Assembly (NCBI GenBank): GCA_011391255.1
Contig: JAABQV010000006.1
Coordinates: forward strand, 109,044-173,043
Direction of reading: 5' to 3'
Length of the DNA stretch: 64,000 bases
Source: Dechloromonas sp.
Lineage (GTDB): Bacteria > Pseudomonadota > Gammaproteobacteria > Burkholderiales > Rhodocyclaceae
In this document: positions 27,716 through 37,155 of the stretch, in pieces
Layout of the letters: every line of letters begins with the position of its first letter
Numbering within the stretch: the stretch's first letter is position 1
Notes under the pieces: generated by a model
The model's input: only the letters and a program-made list of their open reading frames with translations
Told to the model about the DNA's origin: nothing
Databases searched by the model: none
Translations under genes and position numbers: made by a program

Positions 27716-28057
27716 CTGCCCGGTGCCGAAGCGTATTCAGCCTCAAAGGCTGCGGCGATCACCTATCTGGAAAGCCTGCGTCTGGAGATGCGCCCCTACG
27801 GCATCAAGGTTGTCACCATTGCGCCAGGCTACATCGCAACGCCAATGACTGCGGTCAACCCCTATTCGATGCCCTTTTTATTATCCGCCCAGCAGGCCGC
27901 CGAGCGCTTTGCCAGCGCCATCGAGCGCGGCCTCAGCTACACCGTCATTCCGTGGCAGATGGGCGTCGTCGCCAAGGTACTGCGCCTATTGCCGAACTGG
28001 CTCTACGACCGTTTATTTACCAATGCCCCGAGAAAGCCGCGCGGTTTGCTGGGTTGA
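27713..28057 (+). pseudogene. truncated 3' copy of the SDR gene at 24224-24997
   Basis: Translation RPYGIKVVTIAPGYIATPMTAVNPYSMPFLLSAQQAAERFASAIERGLSYTVIPWQMGVVAKVLRLLPNWLYDRLFTNAPRKPRGLLG closely matches the upstream SDR C-terminus; DNA similarity visible from 27713. Confidence 0.9.
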
Positions 28058-28120
28058 TGGTCAAACCAAGCCCTAATGCGTCGCGTCAATGTAACAATCG
28101 CGCAATACAATCGCGCGTCC

Positions 28121-28813
28121 ATGCCAACTCGCCATCGCCACCTTCTTTTTAGCCTGTCGATTTTATTGACCGGCTCCGCTCATGCGGCGCGTCCGATGAT
28201 CACCGACGACGCACGACTGACCGATGCCGGCGCCTGCCAGGTCGAGTCATGGGTGCATGGTCATGGCAAGCAGCGTGAATACTGGGCTTTGCCAGCCTGC
28301 AACCCCGGCGGCAACTTTGAGCTGACGCTTGGCGGTGCACAGGCTCACACAAACGGCATCGCTGAGAGCGGCGCTGTCGTCGTGCAAGCCAAAACACTAT
28401 TCAAGCCGCTGGCAACAAATGGCTACGGTATGGGTCTGGCTGCCGGTTACGCCACCCAACCCGGCAATGGCCAATCGGGTTCGCCCTACTTCTACATTCC
28501 GGTCAGTTTTTCCTTGGCCGATGACCAGCTGGTCATCCACACCAACGTCGGCAGCCTGCGCGAACGTGAGACTCACAATCACCGGCTGACCTGGGGCGTT
28601 GGCGGTGAGTTGCAGACCACCTCCCGGCTCTACGTTATTGCCGAGAGCTATGGCCAAAACAAAGGCGGCACCTTCTTCCAGACCGGGTTACGTTTTTGGG
28701 CTGTACCCAATCATGTTCAGATCGACACCACCTTCGGCAGCCAGTTCGGCCATCTTGCCGAACAACGCGCGTTCTCGATAGGACTGCGCCTGATTAGTCC
28801 GCACCTGTTCTAA
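28121..28813 (+). CDS. secreted / possible outer-membrane beta-barrel protein of unknown function
   Basis: MPTRHRHLLFSLSILLTGSAHAARPMITDDARLTDAGACQVESW...; signal peptide, alternating strands, C-terminal aromatic residue (LISPHLF). Confidence 0.65.
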   Translation: MPTRHRHLLFSLSILLTGSAHAARPMITDDARLTDAGACQVESWVHGHGKQREYWALPACNPGGNFELTLGGAQAHTNGIAESGAVVVQAKTLFKPLATNGYGMGLAAGYATQPGNGQSGSPYFYIPVSFSLADDQLVIHTNVGSLRERETHNHRLTWGVGGELQTTSRLYVIAESYGQNKGGTFFQTGLRFWAVPNHVQIDTTFGSQFGHLAEQRAFSIGLRLISPHLF

Positions 28814-28833
28814 ATCAGTCAGTACCCGTTCAC

Positions 28834-30072
28834 TTAGTCGAGATTCCACAATTGGTGCGCATCCAGCATCAGGCGGTAACGCAACTCCAGCGCATCCAGC
28901 TGCAACAAACGCGCAGCCAGTTGCGCCTCATTGGCCAGCCGGCGATTCGCCAGCAAATCGTTGAGACTACCTTCACCCAACTGGTAGGCGCGCGCCGTCA
29001 TTTCGGCAGCACGGGTCAGGTTTCCGGCAGCGCTGCGACTGGCTTGCCAGGTACTCCGGGCGGCATTGGCGGCGTGGTAGAGCGCCGCCGATTCAGCGCT
29101 GATTTTCTGTAGCGCGCCAGCTTCCCGATAGCTGGCCGCATTGGCCTGGGCGAATGCGGCATCGCTGGCTGAACGGCGCGCCCCACCGGGCAAGGGAATA
29201 CTGATGTAGGCACCGAGAATGCGATCCTCGCCGCCGCGCTCACTGGAGAGATGAACGCCCAGCGTTGGATCGGCGATTTGATCTCGCCGGGATCGGCCGG
29301 CCAGTGCTTGCGCCCTTTGCGTTTCACCGCGCGCAATGCCGAGTTCGTGGCTGTGCTCAATGATGGCATCCAGCCACGATCGTTCGCTACCGGCGATGGC
29401 GGCTGGTTCAGCGATCGTTGCCGGCTCAGCCAGCGGCAAGCCGGGAAAACGGCGGCGCAGGTCTTCCGCGGCACCGCGCTCGCGCACTCTTGCCTGAGCC
29501 AGCTGTGCATCAGCCTGCGCTTGCGCTGCTTCGCTCTGAATCGACTCCAGGCGCGCCGCATCACCCAGTTGCTGGCGGCGCTTAACGGCGGCGGCTTGCT
29601 TTTCCAGCAAGGCAAGTTGCTCGGCCCACTGTTTGGCGGTAGCGTTTTCCTTGAGCCAGACGAACCAGGATTTGAGCAGGTTGCGGCTGATTTCGTGCAG
29701 CGCATCGCCCTGCACCGTTTCAGCTACTGCGACACCAGCCGCACCAATCTCAGCATCCAGCGCAGCCTTGCCGGGCAGGCGCAACGGACGCTCAAGGGCA
29801 GCATTCCATTCGTTGAATCGCTCACCCTGACCAATGAGTGGGTCGCTTTTGCGCTGCTGGCCGCCGAGACGAATACTCCATTCATGCTGCCCGGCTATCA
29901 ATCGGCTGCGATTAGCCTCCTCCGCCTGCAATTGGCTACCGGCCGCTTGCACGCCCGGGTTGGCGCGCAGCACACGGGCGACAATGTCGGCCGGCGGCAA
30001 GTTGGGTAATGGCTCTTCAGCCAGCGCGGCGCTACTCAGGATGACCAATAAAAGAGAAGCGAGTTTGTTCAC
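28834..30072 (-). CDS. TolC-family outer membrane efflux protein (CzcC-like)
   Basis: Signal peptide, long coiled-coil repeats, position in RND operon. Confidence 0.87.
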   Translation of the reverse strand: MNKLASLLLVILSSAALAEEPLPNLPPADIVARVLRANPGVQAAGSQLQAEEANRSRLIAGQHEWSIRLGGQQRKSDPLIGQGERFNEWNAALERPLRLPGKAALDAEIGAAGVAVAETVQGDALHEISRNLLKSWFVWLKENATAKQWAEQLALLEKQAAAVKRRQQLGDAARLESIQSEAAQAQADAQLAQARVRERGAAEDLRRRFPGLPLAEPATIAEPAAIAGSERSWLDAIIEHSHELGIARGETQRAQALAGRSRRDQIADPTLGVHLSSERGGEDRILGAYISIPLPGGARRSASDAAFAQANAASYREAGALQKISAESAALYHAANAARSTWQASRSAAGNLTRAAEMTARAYQLGEGSLNDLLANRRLANEAQLAARLLQLDALELRYRLMLDAHQLWNLD

Positions 30073-30371
30073 AGGCGCCCCATCTCAATCACCGGCAATA
30101 GCCAGAAAAACACATTGGCACGCGGCAACTCCTGTTTGATCAGGGCGAGCACCGCGCGCATCGATGCCTCCGGGCCGGCAGTTTGAATCTGTACACGCGG
30201 CGAGTGGCCGCTGACCAGTTCGCCCGGCTCAACCAGCTGGACGACGGCGCCGTGACCATTGGCCGCACCGGAGGTAAAACCACGCACCAGATCGGGTCGG
30301 CTCAACAACAAATCCTCAACTTGCCGGGCGAGATCGTTAGGCATCACCAACGAGAGCAGGACATCAGACAT
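30069..30371 (-). CDS. DUF3240 (PII-like) family protein
   Basis: MSDVLLSLVMPNDLARQVEDLLLSRPDLVRGFTSGAANGHGAVVQLVEPGELVSGHSPRVQIQT; position between CzcC- and CzcA-like genes. Confidence 0.72.
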   Translation of the reverse strand: MSDVLLSLVMPNDLARQVEDLLLSRPDLVRGFTSGAANGHGAVVQLVEPGELVSGHSPRVQIQTAGPEASMRAVLALIKQELPRANVFFWLLPVIEMGRL

Positions 30372-33300
30372 GGATTCCCTCCGGGAAATTGGCGGTGCGT
30401 TTGACACCGAAGCGACGGAACAGGATTGGCAGCAAAACCAGGGTTAGCGCGGTCGAGGTCAGCAAACCGCCGATCACGACGATGGCCAGCGGGCGCTGCA
30501 CTTCCGAACCGGGACCGCTGGCAAAGAGCATCGGCATCAGGCCGAAGGCGGCAATGCTGGCGGTCATCAGCACCGGGCGCAGGCGGCGTTTGGCACCTTC
30601 AACAACGACTTCGGCAACCGGCAGGCCACGCGCCAGCAATTGATTGAAGTAGGTGACCATGACGACACCGTTCAAAACCGCAATGCCAAGCAGCGCGATG
30701 AAGCCGACCGAGGCCGGCACCGACAGATATTCGCCAGCCAGCAAGAGGCCAAAGATGCCGCCGATCATCGCAAAAGGAATGTTGGAAAGCACCAGCAAGG
30801 CCTGACGGACCGAGCCGAAAGTTGAAAAAAGCAGGAAGAAGATCAACAGCAGCGCCACCGGCACAACGATCATCAACCGTGCCGCTGCCCGCTGCTGGTT
30901 CTCGAACTGGCCGCCCCAAGCCAGACGATAGCCTTGCGGCAGTTTGACATCGCGGGCAACGCTGGCTTTGGCGTCTTCAACAAAACCGACCAAGTCGCGG
31001 TCACGGACGTTGGACTGGATGACCACGTAGCGCTCGGCATTCTCGCGGTCAACCTTCACCGGGCCGTCGATTCTTTGAATTTTGGCGACACTAGCCAGCG
31101 GCACGCTGCCGCCAGCGGGGAGACTGAGCCGCAGGGCGGCGAAATCGGCGGGCGATGAGCGCAGACTTTCAGGGCCGCGCAAAACTACCGGAATGCGCCG
31201 CCCCTGCTCAATCACGGTGCCGACATTGCGGCCTTCGAGCAGCGCTTTGAGGTCGTTCTGGATGTCGTCAACATTGAGCCCGAAACGCCCGGCGGCCAAA
31301 CGGTCGACGGCAATTTTCAGATACTGGACGCCGTCGTTTTTCAGCGTGAAGGTGTCTTCGGCACCGGGCACTTTTTTGACCGTGTTTTCGATGTCGACCG
31401 CAAGACTGTTCAGCGTGGCGAGATCGGGGCCATAAACCTTGATCGCCAGATCACCGCGCACCCCGGTCAGCATTTCCGAAACTCGCATGTCGATCGGCTG
31501 GGTAAAAGAGAAGCCGACGCCGGGGAAATCGGCCATCACCGCCCGCAACTGATCGGCCAGCCAGGCCGGATCGGGCTGGCGCCAGGTCTCGCGCGGCTGC
31601 AATACCATGAAGGTATCAGTCTGATTGAGGCCCATCGGGTCGAGGCCGAGTTCGTCGGAACCGGCACGCGCGACGATGGCTTTGACCTCCGGCACCTGCG
31701 CGAGGATGGCCTGCTGCACGCGGCTATCGACGGCGATGCTTTCCTCCAGACCAATCGACGGCAGCTTTTCCAGTTGCATGATCAAGTCGCCCTCATCCAT
31801 CGTTGGCATAAAGCTTTTGCCGAGCAGCATGAAGGCGCCGCTGGCCGCGAGTAGTGCAATCAATGCGCCAACAATGTATGGCCGGCTATGGCTGAGCGCC
31901 GAAGTCAGTACTCGCTCATAAGCTGCCGAGAGCTTTTTGACCAGCCACGGCTCGTGATGAACGCCACGCTTGATCAGGTAGGAAGCAAGCACCGGCACCA
32001 CCGTCAGCGAGAGCAGCAGCGAAGTGCCTAGCGCGAACACAATGGTCAGCGCAACCGGCCCGAACATTTTGCCCTCCAGCCCCTGCAAGGTCAGCAGTGG
32101 CAGGAAGACGATGATGATGATGACAATGCCCGAAGTCACCGGCGCGGCAACTTCGCGGGCGGCGCGGAAAATCAGGTGCAGGGTCGGCAGGTTGTCAGGC
32201 GCTTCGGCGAGCTGGCTTTCAACGTTTTCGACGACGACCACCGCGGCATCGACCAGCATCCCGATAGCAATCGCGAGGCCGCCGAGGCTCATCAGATTGG
32301 CCGACAAACCAGCCATGCGCATCAGAATAAAAGTAGCAAGCGCCGAGAGCGGCAACATCAGCGCCACCACCAGTGCCGAGCGCAGATTGCCGAGGAAGGC
32401 GAGGAGCAGCAGAACGACCAGCACGATGGCTTCAAGCAGCGCCTTGGCGACCGAGCCGACCGCCCGTTTGACCAGATTGCTGCGGTCGTAGAAGGCGTCG
32501 ATGGTGATACCGGGCGGCAAGGAAGGCGCGATTTCTGCCAACCTGGCTTTGACCCCGGCGACAACACTCTGGGCATTCGCCCCACGCAGCCCGAGCACCA
32601 ATCCCTGAACCGCCTCACCTTTGCCGCTCTTGGTTACCGCCCCATAGCGCGTCAGCGCGCCGAGGCGAACTTCGGCGACATCGCCGACACGAACGATATT
32701 TCCCTCTTTGGCCTGTAAAACGATGGCTTTTACGTCGTCGACCGTAACAATTGCCCCTTCGGCGCGCACTAGCAGCGCCTCTTCGCCATCATTCAGGCGA
32801 CCGGCGCCGTCATTACGGTTGTTGGCTTCAAGCACCGTCTGCAAATCCTTCAGCGCCAGGCCGCGTGCCGCCAGCAGTTGCGGGTTGGGCACCACTTCAA
32901 AAGTACGCACTTCGCCGCCCAGACTATTGACATCTGCCACGCCGGGAATGGTGCGCAATTGCGGGCGGATCACCCAGTCGAGCAGGGCCCGCTTGTCGGC
33001 CAGCGAGGCATCACCTTCAATGGTGAACATGAACATTTCACCAAGCGGTGTCGTGATTGGCGCCATGCCGCCGCTGACACCCGGCGGCAGATTGCCCATC
33101 GCCGCCGCCAGCCGTTCGCCAACCTGCTGGCGCGCCCAGTAGATGTCGGTGCCGTCCTCGAAATCAATCGTGATGTCGGTCAGCGCGTACTTCGACGTCG
33201 AGCGCAGCAGGCGCTGGCGCGGGATGCCGAGCAACTCCTGCTCAACCGGCACCGCGAGGCGCGTTTCAACCTCTTCCGGCGTCATCCCCGGCGCCTTGAG

Positions 33301-33450
33301 GATGATTTTGACCTGCGTTGTCGAGACATCGGGGAAAGCATCAATCGGCAAACCGATGAAAGCCTGGACGCCGGCGCCGATCAGCATGACCGTCAGCACC
33401 AACATCAATAGGCGCTGGGTCAGCGAAAACTTGATCAGGGCTTCGAGCAT
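30364..33450 (-). CDS. CzcA/CusA-family heavy-metal efflux RND permease
   Basis: 1028 aa; MLEALIKFSLTQRLLMLVLTVMLIGAGVQAFIGLPIDAFPDVSTTQVKI; MLVDAAVVVVENVESQL; HAE/HME-RND architecture. Confidence 0.93.
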   Translation of the reverse strand: MLEALIKFSLTQRLLMLVLTVMLIGAGVQAFIGLPIDAFPDVSTTQVKIILKAPGMTPEEVETRLAVPVEQELLGIPRQRLLRSTSKYALTDITIDFEDGTDIYWARQQVGERLAAAMGNLPPGVSGGMAPITTPLGEMFMFTIEGDASLADKRALLDWVIRPQLRTIPGVADVNSLGGEVRTFEVVPNPQLLAARGLALKDLQTVLEANNRNDGAGRLNDGEEALLVRAEGAIVTVDDVKAIVLQAKEGNIVRVGDVAEVRLGALTRYGAVTKSGKGEAVQGLVLGLRGANAQSVVAGVKARLAEIAPSLPPGITIDAFYDRSNLVKRAVGSVAKALLEAIVLVVLLLLAFLGNLRSALVVALMLPLSALATFILMRMAGLSANLMSLGGLAIAIGMLVDAAVVVVENVESQLAEAPDNLPTLHLIFRAAREVAAPVTSGIVIIIIVFLPLLTLQGLEGKMFGPVALTIVFALGTSLLLSLTVVPVLASYLIKRGVHHEPWLVKKLSAAYERVLTSALSHSRPYIVGALIALLAASGAFMLLGKSFMPTMDEGDLIMQLEKLPSIGLEESIAVDSRVQQAILAQVPEVKAIVARAGSDELGLDPMGLNQTDTFMVLQPRETWRQPDPAWLADQLRAVMADFPGVGFSFTQPIDMRVSEMLTGVRGDLAIKVYGPDLATLNSLAVDIENTVKKVPGAEDTFTLKNDGVQYLKIAVDRLAAGRFGLNVDDIQNDLKALLEGRNVGTVIEQGRRIPVVLRGPESLRSSPADFAALRLSLPAGGSVPLASVAKIQRIDGPVKVDRENAERYVVIQSNVRDRDLVGFVEDAKASVARDVKLPQGYRLAWGGQFENQQRAAARLMIVVPVALLLIFFLLFSTFGSVRQALLVLSNIPFAMIGGIFGLLLAGEYLSVPASVGFIALLGIAVLNGVVMVTYFNQLLARGLPVAEVVVEGAKRRLRPVLMTASIAAFGLMPMLFASGPGSEVQRPLAIVVIGGLLTSTALTLVLLPILFRRFGVKRTANFPEGIHV

Positions 33451-34532
33451 TATTCTTTACCGACGCCGGTCAGCATCGCCTTGAGACCGGCAACACCTTT
33501 CACAGCGACCCGCTCACCGGCCTTGATGCCGTCAATCTGCACACTGTCGCCACCTTGACTAACCACTCGTACCGGCCGGGCGACGAAGTTGCTTTCCTTG
33601 TCGCTGCCGGCGCCCTGCACGAAGGCGAGCGTTGTGCCCTGATTGCGTACCAGCGCAGATGCCGGCAAGCGTGGTAACGAGCCGGCCAGTGCGGCGATTT
33701 CGACTTCCACAACTTGCCCCGGCCGCAGCGTTTCGGCGCCGGCGCTAACGGCAGCACGCAGCAAAACGGTCTGACTCGCCGCATCAACCGCGCGGCCAAT
33801 CGCAATCAACTTGCCGCTGACCTCGCTATTGGCAATCTTGATCGTCGCGCCTTCGCGCAAGGTCGCCGCCAGCTCTGCCGGCACTTGGATTTCCAGCCAC
33901 AGCGGGGTGAGTTTGGCGATCCGGTAAATCAACGTCGCGGCTTCGACGCGCTGGCCGAGTTGCACGCCTTGCTCAAGCACGACGCCATCAATTGCTGCGG
34001 TCAAGGCCAGCGAGCCGCCCAATTTACCCGGCGCCACCCCGGCCAGCGCCAACCCCTGCTTGCGTTCGCCAGACTGAGCAGCGGCTTGTTGCGCGGCTGA
34101 GCGGGTTGCCTGGAGGCGGGATTCGGCAATCAGGCCTTCGGCAAAAAGCTGCTCGTCGCGCTTCAGATTCTGCTGCATCAAGGCTGACTGGCTGCCCGAT
34201 TGCAAGGCATCGCGCTGCAATTCCAGCGCCTGCGGGCTGGCCAGGTGAGCCAGCACCTGCCCGCGCTTGACGCTTGCCCCGGTCGCCACCGCCAGCATTT
34301 CCACCATCCCGGAGACTGGCGCGGCGACGATGCGCATCTGCTCATTCGGCACGCGGACCTGGGCTGGATAGCTACCGGCACGGGCGGTGGAAGCCTCGCC
34401 AACGACGATGGTTTCGATCCCCAGTGCCTTTATTTGTGCTGGCTGCAGCGTGATCTGCCCATCTGCCGCCGACAAATGGGCGCTTGCGGTCAACAGCAGA
34501 AAAGTGGCAAAAATTGATGGTCGATGCAACAT
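33450..34532 (-). CDS. efflux RND periplasmic adaptor (CzcB-like)
   Basis: Signal peptide and membrane-fusion motifs; directly upstream of the RND pump. Confidence 0.9.
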   Translation of the reverse strand: MLHRPSIFATFLLLTASAHLSAADGQITLQPAQIKALGIETIVVGEASTARAGSYPAQVRVPNEQMRIVAAPVSGMVEMLAVATGASVKRGQVLAHLASPQALELQRDALQSGSQSALMQQNLKRDEQLFAEGLIAESRLQATRSAAQQAAAQSGERKQGLALAGVAPGKLGGSLALTAAIDGVVLEQGVQLGQRVEAATLIYRIAKLTPLWLEIQVPAELAATLREGATIKIANSEVSGKLIAIGRAVDAASQTVLLRAAVSAGAETLRPGQVVEVEIAALAGSLPRLPASALVRNQGTTLAFVQGAGSDKESNFVARPVRVVSQGGDSVQIDGIKAGERVAVKGVAGLKAMLTGVGKE

Positions 34533-34637
34533 GAGCGGCTTTCTTTGAGGTTTAGCCGTCAGTTTAGAAAGCCAATCTTAAGTAACGCTTAATCAGAGGT
34601 GCACTTTGAATTTGAACTCCCGCGCTAAAATGAGCAC

Positions 34638-34841
34638 ATGCTGAATCTCACCATCAATGGCGAAGCCCGCCAGTTCCCCCAAAATCTTACCGTCCTTGCG
34701 CTGATCGAAACACTCGGTTACGCCGGCAAGCGCATCGCCATTGAGCGCAATGGCGAAATCGTCCCCAAGAGCCAACATGCCAGCACTGCGCTGGCTTCCG
34801 GCGACAAACTTGAAATCGTTGTCGCCGTCGGCGGCGGCTAA
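34638..34841 (+). CDS. thiS: sulfur carrier protein ThiS
   Basis: MLNLTINGEARQFPQNLTVLALIETLGYAGKRIAIERNGEIVPKSQHASTALASGDKLEIVVAVGGG; C-terminal GG. Confidence 0.95.
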   Translation: MLNLTINGEARQFPQNLTVLALIETLGYAGKRIAIERNGEIVPKSQHASTALASGDKLEIVVAVGGG

Positions 34842-34856
34842 GCAAAGAGAAAGCCC

Positions 34857-35639
34857 ATGAATCAACTAACTATTGCCGGCACCACCTATCCTTCACGCTT
34901 ACTGGTCGGCACCGGCAAGTACAAGGATTTCGCCGAAACCCGTGCGGCGATTGATGCCTCCGGCTCGGCCATCGTCACGGTGGCGATCCGCCGCATGAAC
35001 ATCGGCCAGGATGCCAGCCAGCCCAATCTGCTGGAAGCCCTGCCGCCCTCGCAATTCACCATCCTGCCCAACACCGCCGGCTGTTACAACGCCGACGATG
35101 CGGTACGCACCCTGCGCCTCGCGCGCGAACTGCTCGACGGCCATCCGCTGTGCAAGCTGGAAGTATTGGGCGACCCGACCTCGCTCTTCCCGAACATGCC
35201 GGAAACCCTGAAAGCCGCCGAAACGCTGGTCAAGGATGGCTTTCACGTCATGGTCTACTGCTCGGATGACCCGATCCAGGCCAAAATGCTCGAAGAAATC
35301 GGCTGTGTCGCGGTGATGCCGCTGGCTTCACTGATCGGTTCCGGGATGGGCATTTTGAATCCGTGGAACCTGCGCCTGATCATCGATAATGCCAAGGTGC
35401 CGGTGATTGTTGATGCCGGCGTCGGCACCGCCTCGGACGCGGCGATTGCAATGGAACTCGGCTGCGACGGCGTGCTGATGAATACCGCCATCGCCCACGC
35501 CAAAAACCCGGTTTTGATGGCCAGCGCCATGAAAAAAGGCGTCGAAGCCGGCCGCGAAGCGTATCTCGCCGGCCGCATGCCGCGCAAACTCTACTCGGCT
35601 GATCCCTCGTCACCGACTTCCGGATTGATTGGCTCGTGA
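34857..35639 (+). CDS. thiG: thiazole synthase ThiG
   Basis: [43 protein letters not shown]...LEVLGD...[31 protein letters not shown]. Confidence 0.96.
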   Translation: MNQLTIAGTTYPSRLLVGTGKYKDFAETRAAIDASGSAIVTVAIRRMNIGQDASQPNLLEALPPSQFTILPNTAGCYNADDAVRTLRLARELLDGHPLCKLEVLGDPTSLFPNMPETLKAAETLVKDGFHVMVYCSDDPIQAKMLEEIGCVAVMPLASLIGSGMGILNPWNLRLIIDNAKVPVIVDAGVGTASDAAIAMELGCDGVLMNTAIAHAKNPVLMASAMKKGVEAGREAYLAGRMPRKLYSADPSSPTSGLIGS

Positions 35640-36364
35640 GTCTTCCCGGCAGCCCCCTCTCCCCGGCCCTCTCCCCCGAGGGGGGCGAGGGAGTAGTGGA
35701 TCACGGCCACATCAAAAGCTACGTGCGGCGTGCCGGTCGCATGTCGACGGCCCAGGAAAAGTACTATGCCGAAATGATGCCGAAAATCGGCATCCCCTAT
35801 AACGCGCAGCAAATTGACCTGCTTGCGGTCTACGGCCGGAATGCCCCGAAAATTCTTGAAATCGGCACCGGCATGGGCGAAACCACAGCCAACATCGCCG
35901 ACGCCCGCCGCGACAATGACTATCTGGGTGTCGAGGTGCACGTTCCCGGCATTGGCGCCCTGTGCAAACAGATCGCCGAGCGCGAGCTAAGTAACCTGCG
36001 GATTTGCGCGCATGATGCGGTTGAGGTGGTGCGCGACATGCTGCCGGAAGCTTCGCTTGATGGTGTTCATGTCTTTTTCCCCGACCCCTGGCACAAGGCA
36101 CGCCACAACAAACGCCGGCTAATCCAGCCGCCGTTTGTCAAACTACTTGCTTCACGCTTGAAGCCTGGCGGTTATTTCCATTGCGCGACTGACTGGGAAG
36201 ACTACGCCCAGCAAATGCTGGAAGTGCTCTCCGGCGAGGCGACATTAACCAATACCGCCGAAGGCTTCGCGCCGCGCCCCGATTACCGCCCGCTGACCAA
36301 ATTCGAGAATCGTGGTTTGCGTCTCGGTCACGGCGTTTGGGATCTTGTTTTTACCCGTCGCTGA
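35636..36364 (+). CDS. trmB: tRNA (guanine-N7-)-methyltransferase (start uncertain)
   Basis: [16 protein letters not shown]...[12 protein letters not shown]...[25 protein letters not shown]; first ~20 codons overlap a palindromic repeat. Confidence 0.93.
   Translation: MSLPGSPLSPALSPEGGEGVVDHGHIKSYVRRAGRMSTAQEKYYAEMMPKIGIPYNAQQIDLLAVYGRNAPKILEIGTGMGETTANIADARRDNDYLGVEVHVPGIGALCKQIAERELSNLRICAHDAVEVVRDMLPEASLDGVHVFFPDPWHKARHNKRRLIQPPFVKLLASRLKPGGYFHCATDWEDYAQQMLEVLSGEATLTNTAEGFAPRPDYRPLTKFENRGLRLGHGVWDLVFTRR
35653..35693. repeat. palindromic repeat element at the thiG-trmB junction
   Basis: ccctctccccggccctctcccccgaggggggcgagggag; related C/G-rich element at 58779-58820. Confidence 0.7.
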
Positions 36365-36436
36365 TTGCCGCAAACGATTCTGCCGGGCGTATGATTGATG
36401 TTAATTTCCGTAAAAAATAGTGGAGGCTATTTAATA

Positions 36437-37057
36437 ATGAAATATTCCAAAAACAGTGTTGGCTCGCATCTGATCCCGATTGCTTCGATTTTACTTGGGC
36501 TGTTTTCAATCCCCGCCAGCGCGGCTGATCGCAGCGGCAAGGAAGTCGTCGATACGGTTTGTGCCGCCTGCCATATCAGCGGCAAGGATGGCGCGCCCAA
36601 GCTCGGCGATCAGTCTGCCTGGTCGCAACGCGCTTCAAAAGGCCTCGACAAACTGACCAAGAACGCCATCGAAGGCGTGCGCAACATGCCGGCGCATGGA
36701 GGTCAGGCCGCATTGACCGACCTTGAAATGAGCCGCGCTGTCGGTTACATGGTGAGCGGCGGTAAAGCTGCCGATACCAACAAAGCTTACAGCTCACCCA
36801 AGACACGCAGCGGCGAACAGGTCGTCAAAGAGCGCTGCCAGGAGTGCCACGCGGATGGTAAGCAGGGTGCGCCAAAATTTGGCGACATGGAGGCCTGGAA
36901 GCCGCGCCTCAGAAACGGCGTCGATCCGCTGGTCAAATCCGCCATCGGCGGCCATAACGGCATGCCGGCACGCGGCGGCCTGGCCAACCTGAGCGACGCC
37001 GAGATGAAGTCAGCCGTCGAATACATGGTCGGTCTGACCGGCGGCGCCAAGAAGTAA
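36437..37057 (+). CDS. diheme cytochrome c5-like protein (two tandem heme domains)
   Basis: CAACH and CQECH motifs in two similar halves, signal peptide. Confidence 0.9.
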   Translation: MKYSKNSVGSHLIPIASILLGLFSIPASAADRSGKEVVDTVCAACHISGKDGAPKLGDQSAWSQRASKGLDKLTKNAIEGVRNMPAHGGQAALTDLEMSRAVGYMVSGGKAADTNKAYSSPKTRSGEQVVKERCQECHADGKQGAPKFGDMEAWKPRLRNGVDPLVKSAIGGHNGMPARGGLANLSDAEMKSAVEYMVGLTGGAKK

Positions 37058-37155
37058 ATGTAGCAGGACGACATCGTTCTTCCGGCCAGCTTGACGAACC
37101 TCGACCCATGTCCTCGTGAGATGGGTCGGGGTATTTCTTTTTATGCCATCCAAAC

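Noticed and set aside
34533-34637. TPP riboswitch upstream of thiS
   Set aside because: Short leader without recognisable THI-box motifs (no CTGAGA-type core).
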